From an uncultured Flavobacteriales bacterium (GTDB lineage Bacteria; Bacteroidota; Bacteroidia; Flavobacteriales_D; Sanyastnellaceae): a stretch of 64,000 nucleotides of DNA. Positions 63,593-64,000 of the stretch are shown here, piece by piece (position 1 is the first letter of the stretch; every line of letters begins with the position of its first letter). The stretch covers positions 1 to 64,000 of the forward strand of contig CALJFZ010000021.1 of the NCBI GenBank assembly GCA_938074325.1, in the 5' to 3' direction. Both the position numbers and the translations under genes were made by a program. The notes below the pieces were generated by a model. The model made no database searches. It worked only from the letters and a program-made list of their open reading frames with translations, and was not told the DNA's origin.

Positions 63593-64000
63593 TCAACGCT
63601 TTGCGAACCTTTTTAACGCTTGCTCCAAAATGAAATTCAGCTGGAACAATTCACCGAGTTGATCCGATGGCCAATCCGTCTCCTTTGAGGCGATTTTCGT
63701 CAGGGTATCAAGGCGCCGATCTTCGCTGGGGATGCGCTGCAGCGCGCGAATCAGTTGTGGGCGGGTCAGGCACAAAGACTTGCTCGCTTCAATCAATTTG
63801 CGGCATTTGTCGGATTCGAATAATGCATCATCCATCGCTTGGAGCACAGGCGCGAATTCTTGATCCGTGGCGGGAGGGTAGCATCCGGAGCTGATGGCCT
63901 TCCGCGGATGGCTCAGGAGGGAATCCAAATGGATCACCGCTTCGACATCCCACACAGTTCGTACGGGACCGGTTGAGGTCAAAGGAGCGTTCAACGCGGC
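63593..64000 (-). CDS. DUF4476-like protein, N-terminus outside window
   Basis: The frame is open to the window edge, so the 5' end is missing; the TTG at 63994 is only the first start codon inside. The last 80 residues (LFESDKCRKLIEASKSLCLT...LFQLNFILEQAL) follow the pattern of DUF4476 helical domains (FxSDK...L). Such proteins are usually exported. It lies 53 bp before serC on the same strand. Confidence 0.65.
   Translation of the reverse strand, partial: AALNAPLTSTGPVRTVWDVEAVIHLDSLLSHPRKAISSGCYPPATDQEFAPVLQAMDDALFESDKCRKLIEASKSLCLTRPQLIRALQRIPSEDRRLDTLTKIASKETDWPSDQLGELFQLNFILEQALKRFAKR

Overview
The window looks like a piece of a marine Bacteroidota chromosome, most likely from the Flavobacteriales. 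That placement is inferred from several things seen together. There are type IX secretion (T9SS)-type C-terminal sorting domains on secreted proteins, a complete Bat (aerotolerance) operon, a DUF4295 gene beside rpmG, and a DUF4105/Lnb-type lipoprotein acyltransferase domain. There is also a flavobacterial-type proteorhodopsin, KDO synthesis, and promoters of the TTG-N19/20-TAnnTTTG type with few Shine-Dalgarno sites. By eye GC is near 57%, genes are very tightly packed, and no gene-free stretch exceeds about 150 bp. I see no insertion sequences, phage genes, CRISPR arrays or rRNA.

Layout. 1-4.7 kb: the 3' end of a Cys-rich repeat surface protein, then a large secreted BNR/sortilin-like beta-propeller. 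4.7-6.8 kb: mnmH and selD, the selenouridine tRNA pathway. 6.9-7.6 kb: a single-gene proteorhodopsin with a strong terminator. 7.8-12.3 kb: maf, guaA, a LysM/PBP1-like protein and lolA. 12.3-18.4 kb: ftsK, rpmG, DUF4295, ftsY, rimO, queE. 18.4-22.1 kb: a PaaE-like reductase, an unknown exported protein and a fused alpha-beta E1 2-oxoacid dehydrogenase. 22.2-29.7 kb: an in-frame DapF-DUF4105 fusion, two envelope proteins, kdsA, a T9SS cargo protein, a lipoprotein and then tRNA-Ala(GGC). 29.9-40.2 kb: an accessory surface-protein region with a 1288-aa Cys-rich repeat protein, a methyltransferase-like membrane protein, a collagen-like protein, a DUF3089 lipoprotein and a secreted M36/M4-like metalloprotease. 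40.2-48.7 kb: the moxR-DUF58-(DUF)-batA-batB-batC-batD-batE operon, joined almost throughout by overlapping stop/start codons. 48.8-53.0 kb: a MazG/PRA-PH-like gene, a DUF4442 gene, and thrS-infC-rpmI-rplT. 53.0-58.3 kb: recA with a TPR lipoprotein, bcp and priA. 58.2-64 kb: serC-serA-DUF1015-yggS-small membrane protein-secreted propeller, then an edge-truncated DUF4476-like gene.

How the genes fit together. Core information-processing and wall/LPS genes alternate with secreted, adhesive or Ca-binding-like surface proteins. mnmH and selD form a complete supply-and-use pair for selenophosphate. The Bat operon supplies an envelope-located VWA/TPR complex. The points most worth a second look are these: the DapF-Lnb fusion; infC apparently starting at AUA; a dockerin-like D/N-rich module shared by three otherwise different surface proteins; the QQD tandem repeat in batC, whose other frames are open and would join it to batD; -7 elements that sit almost on the start codon; and an AT-rich patch inside the giant repeat protein.
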